From Thermoplasmata archaeon (GTDB lineage Archaea; Thermoplasmatota; Thermoplasmata; Thermoplasmatales; ARK-15): a DNA stretch of 62,714 nucleotides. Shown here one piece after another: positions 45,362 through 55,650 of this stretch. The stretch lies in assembly GCA_023261755.1 (NCBI GenBank), contig JAGDXS010000005.1, forward strand, positions 1-62,714. Direction: 5' to 3'. The notes beneath the pieces are model-generated. The model ran no database searches. It saw nothing but the letters and a program-made list of their open reading frames with translations, and was not told where the DNA came from. The translations under genes and the position numbers were made by a program. Numbering within the stretch: the stretch's first letter is position 1; each line of letters opens with the position of its first letter.

Positions 45362-48076
45362 TTTCCAGAATTTTTTATTCTTTGCAAAATTAAGTTCAGC
45401 TTCAGCAATATCTTTAACGAGGTACAGTTCATCTGAATGTGGTGTTTTAAGAATCCTGAGGGCAGTTTCATAGCCTACACCTCTTCCAGCGAGTGCGATT
45501 ATAGCATCCTTTTTGTAAGTTCTTATCAATGTGGATATATTTTGAGCTTTCTTATAGAATTCATTTTCTTCCTTTGTTTTTGGACCATTTTTTATAATGC
45601 TTACCTTATCCCTCTCATATTTTCTTAAAACTGTTACCCTTACTGAGCCACAATAAATGCATCTTACATCTGATACATCTGAAATCTTTTTTGTCCAAGA
45701 ACTTTTGCAGTCCATGCAGACAAATATCATTTCCTGGCTTAATAGTCTGTTTCTTATTGCATTCAGTACAGTAGGTGTGAGCCTTGTCCTTCCAGATTTA
45801 TTTTCTATATAGGTTAAATATGAATCCATTGTTTTATCAAAATTTACAATATCAACTGAAATCAAACCCTTTCTTATTGCGTCAAGGATCTGTTTTGTAT
45901 TCTCTAAATCAAGATAATCCCATATTGATTTATTTATCGCCTCTTGAAAGATTAATGAATCCTTGTACAAATCCGTGATTTTTTCTATTTTAAGTGATGA
46001 AAAATCCGCACCCTTTGAAATTATTCCAAATTTTTTACCTACATATATGAAGACCCTTGTAAAAAATCTTGAATTGGGTAATGCGTATTGAATATCCCTC
46101 TCCATATTTATATCAGAAAGAAGAATTTCTTTTATGGACTTTTCATCTATAGGAATGCTATTTGTTGATAAAAGTATTGTATAGGGAGTAATGCTTAAAC
46201 TTACATTGTAACCCCTTTCCTTTAGAGCTGTCATTATTATTAGGCCTAATGTTTCATTTATTTTAGTCCCAAACCAGTTTTCTATTATGGTGTCTTGACC
46301 TTTTCTTGATATCCTTATTCTCCTTGATGATGAATGATCCTGATTCCACCATGAAATTAACTTATTTTTTGCCGCTTCATTTAGATAATCTGGCAATTCC
46401 TTCGATTCTCTTATTTTTACAACATTCTTAGCAACTTCAAAAGGAACAGGTATGTCTTCCCCTACCCATTTAGGGGGTGTTGCAATTTCTTCAACAAAAT
46501 CAACAAGTATCGTATCATCCTTTATATCAATTACCCTCCATGTTATACCCTTCATCACAAATGTCTGTCCTTCAGATATTTCCTGCGAAACAAAGCTCTC
46601 ATCTAGAGTTCCTATAAACCTTTTTGTTGAAAATTCAATAACACGATATATTTTTTCATCAGGTATCATGGATGGATTATCATAGAAATATTCAAGTGAT
46701 TTTGATCCCCTGTGGATGTAATCACCATCAAATCTTACCATTTTTATTTCTGTCATGAAATTAAGAAAATTTAAAAATTCTTCTTCAGTAAGATCATTGA
46801 AGGCGTAAGATCTTTTAATAGTTTCATAGGCAAAATCAAATTTAATTGATCCTTCGGTGTATACCCATGATGTGATCTGGTTTGCAAGTACAACATAAGG
46901 TTTTTTTCTAACTTCCAGTTTTTCTATTAAACCCCTCTTCGATAAATCAACTATGCTTACAGCCTCTTCTATTTCAACAGGATCTCCTGAAATTATTGCA
47001 CCCTTAGAGATATGGCCTAAGCGGTGGCCTGCTCTGCCTATCCTCTGCATTAACCTGTATACTTGCCTAGGTGAATTAAATTGTACAACAAAATCGGCTC
47101 CTCCAATATCTATGCCAAGTTCAAGCGACGATGTACAAATTAGCGCCTTTAATTTACCCTCTTTTAAAAGTTGTTCATTCTGTGTCCTTATTTCCTTTGA
47201 AAGTGATCCATGGTGTACACCTATTCTATCATCCATTTTTATTTTGTTTAATCTCATTGCAATATCTTCAGCTGTAAATCTTGTATTCACGAAAATCAAA
47301 GATTGATTATAATTGTTAACAAGATTTACGGTGTGCATTATAGCTGAACCATAATCTGGGTCGCATAACATTTCTTCACTCTCTTTTTCATATACCCTAT
47401 CGGGAGATTCAATTGAAACTGAAAATTCTTTGAATAGAGAACTTTTTATAACCCTTACATTCTTTTTTGGAGAAAGGAATTTTGCAATTTCATTTTCATT
47501 TCCAACTGTAGCAGATAAACCTATTCTTTGGATATTCCCTGAATAATTTTCTAAACGTTCTATTGCTATGGCCAACTGCCATCCCCTTTCATCCTGAACC
47601 AATTCATGAATCTCATCTATTATGACAGTTGTTATATTTTTCAAATGCTCTCTTAACTTTTTGCCAGAAAAGAGTATCTGCAATGTTTCAGGCGTTGTTA
47701 TCAATAAATCAGGTGGTGTTTCGCTTACTACCCTCCTTTCAGTTTCTGAAGAATCACCATGGCGAATGTTAATTGTTACCCCTAAAGCTTCACCATATTT
47801 TTTTATTCTTTCAAAAAGATCCCTGTTTAGAGCCCTTAATGGTGTAATATATATGGCATGTATTTTCCTTGGCTTTTCATTTGCAATTCTTGCAAGAATT
47901 GGTATTATAGATGCCTCCGTTTTACCACTTCCAGTGGGTGCAATAAGTAGAACATTTTCCTTGTTGTATATGGAATCATATACCTCCTGCTGATCACTTG
48001 TTAATTCATTTATACCAAAGTTTTTTAGAACCGATAATATGTTATCATCAATCACAGGAAGGTTAAAATTTAGCAT
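45356..48076 (-). CDS. lhr: Lhr-type large superfamily 2 helicase
   Basis: LLIAPTGSGKTEASIIPIL; VIIDEIHELVQDERGWQLAIAIERLE; LICTSSLELGIDIGGADFVVQFNSPRQVYRLMQRIGRAGHRLG; C-terminal CMDCKSSW...CIYCGS. Confidence 0.93.
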   Translation of the reverse strand: MLNFNLPVIDDNILSVLKNFGINELTSDQQEVYDSIYNKENVLLIAPTGSGKTEASIIPILARIANEKPRKIHAIYITPLRALNRDLFERIKKYGEALGVTINIRHGDSSETERRVVSETPPDLLITTPETLQILFSGKKLREHLKNITTVIIDEIHELVQDERGWQLAIAIERLENYSGNIQRIGLSATVGNENEIAKFLSPKKNVRVIKSSLFKEFSVSIESPDRVYEKESEEMLCDPDYGSAIMHTVNLVNNYNQSLIFVNTRFTAEDIAMRLNKIKMDDRIGVHHGSLSKEIRTQNEQLLKEGKLKALICTSSLELGIDIGGADFVVQFNSPRQVYRLMQRIGRAGHRLGHISKGAIISGDPVEIEEAVSIVDLSKRGLIEKLEVRKKPYVVLANQITSWVYTEGSIKFDFAYETIKRSYAFNDLTEEEFLNFLNFMTEIKMVRFDGDYIHRGSKSLEYFYDNPSMIPDEKIYRVIEFSTKRFIGTLDESFVSQEISEGQTFVMKGITWRVIDIKDDTILVDFVEEIATPPKWVGEDIPVPFEVAKNVVKIRESKELPDYLNEAAKNKLISWWNQDHSSSRRIRISRKGQDTIIENWFGTKINETLGLIIMTALKERGYNVSLSITPYTILLSTNSIPIDEKSIKEILLSDINMERDIQYALPNSRFFTRVFIYVGKKFGIISKGADFSSLKIEKITDLYKDSLIFQEAINKSIWDYLDLENTKQILDAIRKGLISVDIVNFDKTMDSYLTYIENKSGRTRLTPTVLNAIRNRLLSQEMIFVCMDCKSSWTKKISDVSDVRCIYCGSVRVTVLRKYERDKVSIIKNGPKTKEENEFYKKAQNISTLIRTYKKDAIIALAGRGVGYETALRILKTPHSDELYLVKDIAEAELNFAKNKKFWKS

Positions 48077-48087
48077 TATAAAAAATT

Positions 48088-49752
48088 TCACATTTTAAAA
48101 AAATTGTATGATTTATAAAAAACATAATATTCGAGTATCAAAATCACGAAAAATGCAATAAATGTAATTGGCATTAAAATTTGAAAAGTATAAAGCTCAA
48201 TGATCATTAGAAATAGAATTAGAAAAATACCAAACAGTGTAAAATTTACATGGAATATGATTTTTTTCGACTGTTTATTTCCTGTAAATGAATATGGTAT
48301 TCCACTTACCTTGTATGATATGAAGTTTCTAAGAAATATGTATGATAAAATTAATATTATCAATGTAATAATTAACAAATAATAATTTTTATAAAAAATG
48401 TCAAGAAGTAAAAATAGTGAATATGCTGATAAAAATATTCCAGGCATATAATGCTTTTCTGTAATTGGTATGGGCCTATAAAAGAATATTGATCTAAGTG
48501 TTCTGGAAATTACACTTGCTGAAAATTTCAAATATTCAGGAATTAGGTTTGTCAAAACCCTAGTAAACCTAGTGGACATCTTAAGCAAAAATGGCGTAAT
48601 TAATGTTGTAATTATAACAATAGCCCCTGTAATACTAAAAAGAACATTAGAATATGGTAAGACTGAATGGTTCGTTTCTTCAGAAATACTGTTTGCTATG
48701 TTTGCGAATATTAGTGAATCCTCATTCCTTGGTACAAGACCAGAACCTATGAATAATGAACCTTTGCCTGAAAAACCGACCAAATAGCAAACAGTTGACA
48801 TGATAAACACTTCACCTAAAATAATTGTTAACACTGAAATTAAAATCAGATATGCATATTTAACAAACGCAAATAGGTTTACACTTATTCCATATGTAAC
48901 AAAGAATAGGGCTGCGAATGCATATTTAAAACCACTCAATTTTGATTCTATTTCCTTGGATAAATCTGTTTCTGAAAATAACATGCCAGCAAAGAATGCA
49001 CCAATTGCAGGAGTTATATTAAAAATTTCAAGCAATGCACTAATAAGAAATATTACCATTAAAACAAAAATTACAAACAGTTCCTCATTCTTTTTTGTGA
49101 ATATTCTCTTTTTTATTGATGGCATGAATACTCTAGTTAATACGATAATGAATGCAATAAATGAACCGACACCTATGTACTCTATATTCAATAACTGAGG
49201 TAAATTTGTTTTTGTAACAAGGAAGCCAGAAAATATTACAATCATGAAAATTGAAATTATATCTTCCATGATGAGCATGTTTAAAAGTGCCTCAGCTTCC
49301 ATTGCTGATAATTTTCTTAAATCATCTACACTTTTTGCTGTAACAATTACACTACTTGCAGATATTATAAAAGCAAGGAATAGTGAATCAAAAATGTCCC
49401 AATGAAAGAATAAGCCAATTAAGAAGCCTAAAACAAACATTACAGAAATATCTGTTATACCTAAAACAGTTGCAACAAGGGTTGTTTTTTTAAATTTTTG
49501 TGGTGCAATATTCAAACCTATAAAAAATAGAAGGATAACAAGACCGAGCTGTGAAAATATTGTTGGTATTTGACTATTTTGCATTATACTAGAATAATGA
49601 AAACCTAATATCGTAAATGATATGGATGGGCTTAGTATAAGTCCTATGATTAAGTATCCAATCATATTTGGTTGCTTTATTTTTGTTGCTAAAAGACCAC
49701 CTATTAATGCAATTAAGAACAAAATACCTAAATCAAGGAATAGAAAATCCAT
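48088..49752 (-). CDS. CPA2/Kef-type monovalent cation:proton antiporter
   Basis: PNMIGYLIIGLILSPS...LGLVILLFFIGLNIAPQKFKK; ASSVIVTAKSVDDLRKLSAMEAEALLNMLIMEDIISIFMI; FFAGMLFSETDLSKEIE. Confidence 0.9.
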   Translation of the reverse strand: MDFLFLDLGILFLIALIGGLLATKIKQPNMIGYLIIGLILSPSISFTILGFHYSSIMQNSQIPTIFSQLGLVILLFFIGLNIAPQKFKKTTLVATVLGITDISVMFVLGFLIGLFFHWDIFDSLFLAFIISASSVIVTAKSVDDLRKLSAMEAEALLNMLIMEDIISIFMIVIFSGFLVTKTNLPQLLNIEYIGVGSFIAFIIVLTRVFMPSIKKRIFTKKNEELFVIFVLMVIFLISALLEIFNITPAIGAFFAGMLFSETDLSKEIESKLSGFKYAFAALFFVTYGISVNLFAFVKYAYLILISVLTIILGEVFIMSTVCYLVGFSGKGSLFIGSGLVPRNEDSLIFANIANSISEETNHSVLPYSNVLFSITGAIVIITTLITPFLLKMSTRFTRVLTNLIPEYLKFSASVISRTLRSIFFYRPIPITEKHYMPGIFLSAYSLFLLLDIFYKNYYLLIITLIILILSYIFLRNFISYKVSGIPYSFTGNKQSKKIIFHVNFTLFGIFLILFLMIIELYTFQILMPITFIAFFVILILEYYVFYKSYNFFKM

Positions 49753-49755
49753 TTT

Positions 49756-50145
49756 TTATTCTCCTGAAAGTATGATATCACCTGCTCTAGCTATTGCACT
49801 AAGATCCCTTTCGATCTTTCCATTTCTTATAAAGAATAATGCATTTTTTTCTATCTTTGATATTTCCACATTTTTATCCTCGTTCACATAAGTCCATTTT
49901 AATATGGATTTACCCAATTTGAGAAACTCTTCACCTTTCTTAAATTCAATATTAATTTCCATGAGAAGCATTGACAATGTTTTTGCATCTTCCTCAGATA
50001 ACGGGATAACAAAGAAATTTGAATCTTCAGCAAAATATATTTCTTTTGTGCCGTCGGTTTTGATCACCACGGATATTGGACCGTAGCTACCCTGGAATGT
50101 GTATTTTATTCCTATCCCTGGCATCAGTGATTCTACCACATCCAT
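49756..50145 (-). CDS. KhtT/TrkA-C-like regulatory subunit of the adjacent cation:proton antiporter
   Basis: LMPGIGIKYTFQGSYGPISVVIKTDGTKEIYF resembles the KhtT N-terminal LPGIGKKYEL pattern; encoded directly upstream of the antiporter. Confidence 0.65.
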   Translation of the reverse strand: MDVVESLMPGIGIKYTFQGSYGPISVVIKTDGTKEIYFAEDSNFFVIPLSEEDAKTLSMLLMEINIEFKKGEEFLKLGKSILKWTYVNEDKNVEISKIEKNALFFIRNGKIERDLSAIARAGDIILSGE

Positions 50146-50241
50146 GTTTATAAGATATTACATTCATTTTATTAATTTTTGTGAAATATTTAATAAAAAA
50201 TTCGGATAAAAAATAAATAAACTATTTGTTTATCAGATACT

Positions 50242-52731
50242 ATGAAAAATGAAATAGATAATGAATATAGGTCTTTTCCTTTTCCAGATTACAAGAAAAA
50301 ATATGAAAGGGACAGGCAGTTCAAACAGATACACATAAAAGCTGAAATATTTCCAAATTTTGAAAAAAAGGAATTTTCAGCAATTGAAGAAATATTTCTT
50401 GAAGCAATATATGCAGATTTAGATGAAATAGGATTAGATGCAAAAGAAATTGAAATAAAAAAATTGTACTTCAATGAAAAAGAAATAACATATAATTATG
50501 ATGGAGAGATCATTAAAATAATTTTTTCTCAGAAGGTTAGAAAAGGAGAAAAATTTAGTATAAAAATAGAATATAAATCTAAACCTGTAAGGGGAATATT
50601 TTTCATTGCACCGGATGAAAATTATCCAAACAAACCATACCAGTTATGGACACAGGGTGAGGATGAGGATACCAGGTATTGGCTACCATCCTACGATTAC
50701 CCAAATGAGAGAACAACAACAGAAATGGTTGTCCATGTGCCATTAAATTATTATGTTGTTTCAAATGGTAAATTAATTTCAAAAGAAAAAAAGGAAAATG
50801 AAATTATTTACCATTATATGGAAGATTTCCCACATGCAATATATTTAACATCTATTGCGGCTGGAAATTTCTTTGTTTATGATGATGAAATAGATTCAGT
50901 CAAGCTTGAATATATAGTGCCTTATGAAATGAAGGATTACATAAAGAAAAGTTTTCTGAATACTCCAGATATGATAAGGCATTTTTCAAGACTCTTCAAT
51001 TTTAAATATCCATATGGTAAATATTCCCAGGTTGTGGTCAAAGATTTCATATTCGGAGGTATGGAAAATATTAATGCTACAACACTTACAGAATATACCC
51101 TTCATGACGATAGAGCGCATAATGATTACATAAGTGAAGGTTTAATATCTCACGAACTAGCTCATCAATGGTTTGGTGATTTCATAACCTGCAGGGACTG
51201 GTCACATGCATGGTTAAATGAAGGCTTCGCAACATATATGAATGCTGTATATTTTGACCATTTTCTCGGCCATGAAGATTTCCTTTATGAATTGTATCAG
51301 GATGAACAAGCTTACAAAAGGGAAGATTCACAAGATTATAGAAGGCCTATAGTAACAAATATTTACAAATACCCAGGTGAATTATTTGACAGGCACTTGT
51401 ATGAAAAAGCATCACGTGTTTTGCATATGCTGAGAAATGAAGCTGGTGAATCATCATTCTGGAATTTTATTCAAAATTATTTAGAATTGAACGGTGGAAA
51501 AAGTATTGAAACTCATGATTTGATATCCGTTCTTCAAAATGTGACGGGAAAATCATGGGAACAATTTTTCGATCAATGGATATACCATGCAGGGCATCCT
51601 GAATTCAATGTAACTTATTCCTACGAAAACAATAAGGTAAAAATAAAATTTGAACAAACACAGAAGGGAATAGATACACCAGAAACATTTTCAGTTCCAA
51701 TGGAAATAGCTTTCTATGCTAATAATAAAAGAATTGTTCATTTGGTTAGGATAAAGGATAAAATTGAACAATTTACATTTCAAATGGATGAACCGGAGGC
51801 AATTTCAATAGACCCTGAAAATATTATTCTAAAGAATATAAAATTTGAGAGACCAAAAAAAATGGTTATCAAACAGTTAGAACTGGGAAAAACGGTAATG
51901 GAAAAAATTAATGCTATTAATGATCTTAAAAAATTATCTGGCCAGGATGTAATAGATGCCTTGAAAAATGCAATTTTAAATGATAATTTCTATGGTGTGA
52001 AAATAGAAGCTCTCCATGCTCTGAGTGAAATTGGCACAACGAGTGCCTTTAATGCATTGAAAGAAATAGGTAAATATATAATTGGAAACTGGGATGTAGA
52101 TTCTAGGGTAAGGGCAGCTTATGCAGAAAGCTTAGGTAATTTCTATAGGGAAAATGATGCATTGGAAATCTTAGAAAAGTTCCTAAGGGTTGAGAAGAAA
52201 TATGTACCTATATCAAAAGCACTTGAAAGTATTGGTAAAATAGAGCTGGAAACAGGATTAGATATTCTAGTAGAATTCAAAAATGAAATATCCTGGTCAG
52301 AAATTGTAAGAAGGGGCATGGTTAACGGTTTAGCAAATTTAAAGGATAGACGTGCTAAGGAAATCATTTACGAATTTACAAAACTTGGTTATGATCAAAG
52401 GCTCAGAGCAACTTCAATAATAGCAATGGGTAAGATTTACGAACATGATAAGAATGTTTTACCTTATCTTTACAAGGCATTGAAGGATAATTATTTTCAG
52501 GTAAGGGCAGCAGCTGTTCAGGCAATACAGAATGTGGATGAAAAGGATGCAATACCAGAACTGGAACTTTCATATGATCGTGAAGTTGATGCACATATTA
52601 AAAGATCCATAAGAAATGCTGTCACAAGCATCATTCAGGGGAAAAAAGAAACGGATGAATTAAAGAACCTCAGAGAAGAAATAGAAGATTTAAAAAGAAA
52701 ATACAAGGAATTGAGTGAAAAGATTAAATGA
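50242..52731 (+). CDS. M1 family aminopeptidase (tricorn-interacting-factor-like) with C-terminal HEAT repeats
   Basis: FGGMENINATTLTEY; HELAHQWFGDFITCRDWSHAWLNEGFATY; C-terminal HEAT-like repeats (VLPYLYKALKDNYFQVRAAAVQAIQNV). Confidence 0.9.
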   Translation: MKNEIDNEYRSFPFPDYKKKYERDRQFKQIHIKAEIFPNFEKKEFSAIEEIFLEAIYADLDEIGLDAKEIEIKKLYFNEKEITYNYDGEIIKIIFSQKVRKGEKFSIKIEYKSKPVRGIFFIAPDENYPNKPYQLWTQGEDEDTRYWLPSYDYPNERTTTEMVVHVPLNYYVVSNGKLISKEKKENEIIYHYMEDFPHAIYLTSIAAGNFFVYDDEIDSVKLEYIVPYEMKDYIKKSFLNTPDMIRHFSRLFNFKYPYGKYSQVVVKDFIFGGMENINATTLTEYTLHDDRAHNDYISEGLISHELAHQWFGDFITCRDWSHAWLNEGFATYMNAVYFDHFLGHEDFLYELYQDEQAYKREDSQDYRRPIVTNIYKYPGELFDRHLYEKASRVLHMLRNEAGESSFWNFIQNYLELNGGKSIETHDLISVLQNVTGKSWEQFFDQWIYHAGHPEFNVTYSYENNKVKIKFEQTQKGIDTPETFSVPMEIAFYANNKRIVHLVRIKDKIEQFTFQMDEPEAISIDPENIILKNIKFERPKKMVIKQLELGKTVMEKINAINDLKKLSGQDVIDALKNAILNDNFYGVKIEALHALSEIGTTSAFNALKEIGKYIIGNWDVDSRVRAAYAESLGNFYRENDALEILEKFLRVEKKYVPISKALESIGKIELETGLDILVEFKNEISWSEIVRRGMVNGLANLKDRRAKEIIYEFTKLGYDQRLRATSIIAMGKIYEHDKNVLPYLYKALKDNYFQVRAAAVQAIQNVDEKDAIPELELSYDREVDAHIKRSIRNAVTSIIQGKKETDELKNLREEIEDLKRKYKELSEKIK

Positions 52732-53732
52732 TAGATAAAATAATAAATTTAAGGAATAATGTAAAAAGAGAAAACAGGCCAGACCAGTACGTTTCATTGT
52801 GGTTTGAAGATGAGCCCTATAAGAATAAAAGAGAAAAATCTATGGTACTAGTCCTTAGGACAAGGGGATGTTTCTGGTTCTACCATTCAGGATGCACCAT
52901 GTGCGGTTATTACAACGATACTAATCCTACAAATGTTACGGATGAGGATTTATTAAAACAGGTCGAAAGGGCAAAGGAAAAATACAGTGGTGAAAAAATT
53001 GTTAAGATATACAATTCAGGAAGCTTCTTTGACAGAAACGAAATTTCCCAAGAAATGCAATTAAAAATTCTGAACACATTTTCAGATGCAGAGAGGATCA
53101 TTGTTGAAACTAGACCTGAATTTATTAATGAACGTATGCTTGAAAATTTCTATGAGTTTAAAAATAAGATCATGATAGCCATAGGCCTTGAAAGCTCAAA
53201 TGATGAAATTCTTGAAAATTCAATCAATAAGGGCTTTAAAGTGGATAATTACAAAAGAGCTGCTGAATTGCTCCTTGAAAAAAATTTTGCCCTAAAAACT
53301 TATGTCCTTCTCAAACCACCTTTTTTATCAGAGAAAAAGTCTATTGATGATGCAATAAGCTCCATAGAATTCGCATCACAATATTCTGAAATAATATCAT
53401 TAAATCCCGTAAATATTCAGAATAATACTCTGGTTGAGTATCTATGGAGGAAAGGATACTATAGATCACCCTGGTTATGGTCCGTTGTAGAAGTGCTTAA
53501 AAGAACTGCCTATTTGAAAAAGGTAGTTTCTTTCCCAACAGGACCAGGTAAAGAAAGAGGGGCACATAATTGCGGTAAATGCGATGATGAAATCATCCAT
53601 GCAATAGAGGAATTTTCATTCAAACAGGATATAGATATTTTAAATAATATAAAGGAATGCGATTGCAAAAAAAATTGGAAATATATTATTGAAATGGAGG
53701 ATCTTACATTTTCCACAATAGGCGTTCAATGA
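52728..53732 (+). CDS. Archaeosine biosynthesis radical SAM protein RaSEA
   Basis: LVLRTRGCFWFYHSGCTMCGYYNDTNP (CxxxxxxxCxxC-type radical SAM cluster as in TIGR01210); IVETRPEFI; GLESSNDEILENSINKG. Confidence 0.85.
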   Translation: MIDKIINLRNNVKRENRPDQYVSLWFEDEPYKNKREKSMVLVLRTRGCFWFYHSGCTMCGYYNDTNPTNVTDEDLLKQVERAKEKYSGEKIVKIYNSGSFFDRNEISQEMQLKILNTFSDAERIIVETRPEFINERMLENFYEFKNKIMIAIGLESSNDEILENSINKGFKVDNYKRAAELLLEKNFALKTYVLLKPPFLSEKKSIDDAISSIEFASQYSEIISLNPVNIQNNTLVEYLWRKGYYRSPWLWSVVEVLKRTAYLKKVVSFPTGPGKERGAHNCGKCDDEIIHAIEEFSFKQDIDILNNIKECDCKKNWKYIIEMEDLTFSTIGVQ

Positions 53733-55588
53733 CCTACCCCTATTTCATTTGCAATATCCTCCAGATCTAGCTCGAATAATTTCACCTTTGTTGGTATGCC
53801 ATCTGCGCTCCATCCTCTAGCCTGGTAATATTCATCAAGCATGTTTTCAAGTTCCTCTTTTTTAACATATGACCCCTTAGAGACACCCTTAGGTATTGGG
53901 TCCTTCATGACACGTTCAGGCAAATAATCATCCTTCCTTGTAAAACCTTCCCTAGCATTGAAAGATCTTTCAACATTGTATATCCTTTCACCTATATATG
54001 CCAATTCTCCAATGGACATATCAAATCCAGTATAAGCTTTTATTATGTCAATAAAACCTTCAAGGAAAAACATGTGCCTAGAAAATTTGCAGACACCAAG
54101 GGCATCGTATAAGCTCATTAAATCTTCGTGCACCTTTACTTCGAATCCCTTGCCCTTTGCGCTTAATCTATCAACACCTTCAAATTTCCACCATTTTCCT
54201 ACAAGTTCAGTTCCATAAACACCCGCTGTAAGATGACAGGCACCTCTTACAGACACAGCTTCTGCCAATGCCATACCCTTTATTCCTCTTATATCATAAG
54301 CAGGCGGCTCTAGACCTTTGATTTCAAGTGCGAACTCTTGGCCCTTGCCCAATGACCTATATGCATTTCTTACTCCATCTGAAAGCAATTTTCCTAAATC
54401 ACCTTTTTTGTAAGCCATATCCTTTAGGACCTTGGCAACAGAATCAGGATCTCCAAATTTTAAATCCCCTTTGAGTATATTTTTCTCTATTGCTTCCATT
54501 GCCCAAGATATTGTTACTCCAGCAGAAATTGTATCCATACCATAAAGATCGCAAAGCATGCTCAAATATGCAACAGCTTCTGGATCATCTATTTCAAGGT
54601 TTCCTCCCAATGAATACATTGTTTCATATTCTAGACCATCTACATATGTACCAGCATATTTACCAGTTTTGACCTCGAATATGTGGCCGCATGGTTTTGT
54701 GCAGTTTGGGCATGGATGGTACCCAGTAACATATTTTTGTGCCCAGTTGTAAGGGTCTATGCCTGAAAGCTGCCCTTCCTTGAGATTATCGAATGCCTTC
54801 TCAAAATATCCCTGCTGCCAGTTCCTTGATGGGAATGTACCCTTTTGAGTATTCATCCAGGCATAAAATTCACCTGTTCCATATTTCATATCATCCCTCG
54901 AGGCTGGATGATCCTTCATAATGTTAACCCATTTCTTTATTTGTTCAAGCATCATTTTATGGTCAAATTCGGGTACTTTTTTTGTTCCCCTTATTGCTAT
55001 GGCCTTCAATTTTTTTGAACCCATTACTGCCCCTAGACCTGTTCTTGCAGCCTGCCTTTCTTCACAGTCTATTATGGATATTCTTAACAAATTTTCACCC
55101 GCTGGACCTATAGCAGCTGTGGCAAATCCTTGATATTTTTCTTTCAGCCTCTTCTGCGTTTCCCTTGTATCCAAACCCCACAGATCAGTTTCCTCAATTT
55201 TTATTTTATCATCTTCAATTATTACAATGGAAGGCTTTTCAGCCTTGCCTTTTATAATTACCATATCATATCCAGATTTCTTAATTTCCGGGCCTATCGT
55301 AGCTCCGGCTACAGCCCTTCCAAATGCACCTGTTTGTGGTGATTTAGAAACAAAAGTAGTTTTAGATGCAGTTGGAATTCCGCTTGAAACCAGCATACCT
55401 GGTGAAATTATAAGAACATTCTTTTCATCTAATGGATCTGTATTTTTAGGTACCTCCTTGTAAAGGTAATAAGCAGCCAAACCTACTCCACCTAAAAATT
55501 TCCTCATTATTGATTCATTAACATTTTTAATTTCGCTCGACTTCTTTGAAAGATCTATTTCAAGTATTTTTCCCCAAAATCCGTTCAT
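53726..55588 (-). CDS. Aldehyde:ferredoxin oxidoreductase (tungsten/AOR family)
   Basis: MNGFWGKILEIDLSKKS...RKFLGGVGLAAYYLYKEVP; TAAIGPAGENLLRISIIDCEERQAARTGLGAVMGSKKLKAIAIRGTKKV; CPNCTKPCGH. Confidence 0.94.
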   Translation of the reverse strand: MNGFWGKILEIDLSKKSSEIKNVNESIMRKFLGGVGLAAYYLYKEVPKNTDPLDEKNVLIISPGMLVSSGIPTASKTTFVSKSPQTGAFGRAVAGATIGPEIKKSGYDMVIIKGKAEKPSIVIIEDDKIKIEETDLWGLDTRETQKRLKEKYQGFATAAIGPAGENLLRISIIDCEERQAARTGLGAVMGSKKLKAIAIRGTKKVPEFDHKMMLEQIKKWVNIMKDHPASRDDMKYGTGEFYAWMNTQKGTFPSRNWQQGYFEKAFDNLKEGQLSGIDPYNWAQKYVTGYHPCPNCTKPCGHIFEVKTGKYAGTYVDGLEYETMYSLGGNLEIDDPEAVAYLSMLCDLYGMDTISAGVTISWAMEAIEKNILKGDLKFGDPDSVAKVLKDMAYKKGDLGKLLSDGVRNAYRSLGKGQEFALEIKGLEPPAYDIRGIKGMALAEAVSVRGACHLTAGVYGTELVGKWWKFEGVDRLSAKGKGFEVKVHEDLMSLYDALGVCKFSRHMFFLEGFIDIIKAYTGFDMSIGELAYIGERIYNVERSFNAREGFTRKDDYLPERVMKDPIPKGVSKGSYVKKEELENMLDEYYQARGWSADGIPTKVKLFELDLEDIANEIGVGH

Positions 55589-55650
55589 AGAAAGGAAAAA
55601 ACATATTATTTTATAAATTTATTTATGCAAAGATGAGCATAATGGCCATT

